A DNA stretch of 64,000 nucleotides. It comes from Hyphomicrobiales bacterium. Lineage in GTDB: Bacteria > Pseudomonadota > Alphaproteobacteria > Rhizobiales > Rhizobiaceae. The position numbers and the translations under genes are program-made. Numbering within the stretch: the first letter of the stretch is position 1; every line of letters begins with the position of its first letter. The notes under the pieces were generated by a model. That model was not told the origin of the DNA. It saw nothing but the letters and a program-made list of their open reading frames with translations, and ran no database searches. The DNA lies in assembly GCA_900470195.1 (NCBI GenBank), contig UEIJ01000023.1:248001-312000 (forward strand), written 5' to 3'. Shown one piece after another: positions 63,270 through 64,000 of the stretch.

Positions 63270-64000
63270 ATGAGCGTGGCCCCCAACTCGCAAGCTCCAT
63301 CCTCCCTGATCGATATAGACGGCGTCTATAAGCAATACGGCACTGGTGTAATGGCCGTGAGCGACATGTCGCTCAAGATCGACCAAGGCCAGTTTGTCAG
63401 CTTTCTCGGGCCCTCGGGCTGCGGCAAGAGCACGGCGTTGCGCATGATTGCCGGCCTGGAATCAATTTCCGCCGGTGAAATCCGCGTCAACGGCCATGCT
63501 CCCGGCAAGGGTCCCATCGGGGCGCAAGACATCGGTTTCGTATTTCAGGAGCCGACCCTGATGCCGTGGGCCAGCGTTTTCGACAATGTTTATTTGCCTC
63601 TGCGTCTGTCCGGCATTGCCCGCAAGGAAGCAACCCCGCGCGTCGAAGAAGCTTTGGCACAGGTTGGCCTGTCGCGCTTTGCTAAGGCATTTCCGCGGGA
63701 GCTGTCCGGAGGGATGAAAATGCGCGTTTCCATCGCTCGCGCGCTGGTTACGCGTCCGCGTCTTCTCCTGATGGACGAACCCTTTGCAGCGCTGGACGAA
63801 ATGACGCGCTTCAAGCTCAACAACGACGTGCTGCGTCTTTGGCAGGACCACGGCCTGACGGTGATTTTTGTCACCCACAGCGTTTATGAGTCGGTTTATC
63901 TGTCCAACCGCGTGGTGGTGATGGCCGCCAGACCGGGCCGCGTGGTGGCCGACATACCGATCATCGGACCTTACCCGCGCGCCGAAAACTACCGCACGAC
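63270..64000 (+). CDS. NitT/TauT-type ABC transporter ATPase, partial
   Basis: At least 243 residues of an ATPase for small-organic-compound import (nitrate/sulfonate/taurine/pyrimidine family). Walker A GPSGCGKST, Q-loop VFQEPTLMPW, signature LSGGMKMRVSIARAL, Walker B LLLMDEPFAALDE, switch VTHSVYESVYLSNRV. The LMPW after the Q-loop and LSNRVVVM are typical of TauB/SsuB-like proteins. Cut by the right edge. It is in the same operon as the creatininase-family gene. Confidence 0.92.
   Translation, partial: MSVAPNSQAPSSLIDIDGVYKQYGTGVMAVSDMSLKIDQGQFVSFLGPSGCGKSTALRMIAGLESISAGEIRVNGHAPGKGPIGAQDIGFVFQEPTLMPWASVFDNVYLPLRLSGIARKEATPRVEEALAQVGLSRFAKAFPRELSGGMKMRVSIARALVTRPRLLLMDEPFAALDEMTRFKLNNDVLRLWQDHGLTVIFVTHSVYESVYLSNRVVVMAARPGRVVADIPIIGPYPRAENYRT

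Noticed and set aside
1..64000. Search for mobile elements, CRISPR arrays, tRNA, rRNA or phage genes
   Set aside because: No transposase, integrase, evenly spaced direct repeats, cloverleaf or rRNA sequence was recognised on reading both strands. Weak or decayed elements could be missed without a search tool.

Overview
The window looks like a chromosome (probably chromosome II) of a Brucellaceae member of the Ochrobactrum/Brucella type. This rests on recalled family resemblance, not a search: a Brucella-like RibH2 lumazine synthase behind an FMN riboswitch, a rhizobial iol locus with a fused IolC-DUF2090 protein, PutA with a divergent Lrp-type regulator, an Irr/ICE iron box, and small RNAs with anti-Shine-Dalgarno loops. 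I see no phage, transposon, CRISPR array, tRNA or rRNA. It reads as a metabolic and transport-rich region with tightly packed operons.

Layout. 1-2265: a CUT1 sugar ABC transporter, with the permease cut by the left edge and the binding protein complete. 2856-3567: FMN riboswitch and ribH2. 3585-5299: fdhD, a divergent DUF442 gene and a small membrane protein. 5694-8042: an MHYT-GGDEF-EAL cyclic-di-GMP protein. 8207-12181: a ferric-iron ABC transporter (ATPase, binding protein, fused permease). 12392-16457: an FAD amine/amino-acid oxidoreductase, SodC, a Tat-exported multicopper oxidase and a His/Met/Cys-rich exported protein, apparently a copper and superoxide defence group. 16700-20279: an MHS-type symporter, ahpC-ahpD and a divergent OxyR-like regulator. 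20276-21346: a rhizobial HTH protein. 21397-28964: the myo-inositol catabolic locus iolG / iolR-iolC-iolD-iolE-iolB with shared TGGAAT...ATTCCA operators. 29057-34833: a Nudix hydrolase, then an AfuABC-like ABC transporter followed by an inositol-monophosphatase-family gene. 35067-39401: putA and its Lrp-type regulator. 39407-48666: a sorbitol/mannitol (smo-like) ABC transporter with three polyol dehydrogenases and a divergent LacI regulator. 48704-52978: efeUOB plus a second EfeO-like protein, under an ICE/Irr box. 53893-58404: gcvT-gcvH-gcvP behind a tandem glycine riboswitch. 58906-59246: a 48-residue DUF1127 protein followed by a three-hairpin anti-SD small RNA. 59261-62219: an MFS exporter, a Rid-family protein and a ferredoxin-reductase-type flavoprotein. 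62464-64000: a creatininase-family amidohydrolase and the first part of a NitT/TauT-type ABC ATPase, behind a TetR-type palindrome.

The most noteworthy non-coding content is two separate small RNA loci, at 53612-53724 and 59127-59246. Both place the sequence CCTCCTCCC in hairpin loops and end in intrinsic terminators. One sits directly after a DUF1127 gene, as in the stress-induced CcsR/alpha-r14 RNAs of other alphaproteobacteria; the other is orphaned between efeU and gcvP. Together with two riboswitches and several palindromic operators, the window is unusually rich in readable regulation.

Starts given here often differ from the longest open frame. I chose them by Shine-Dalgarno position and by signal peptide or domain onset.
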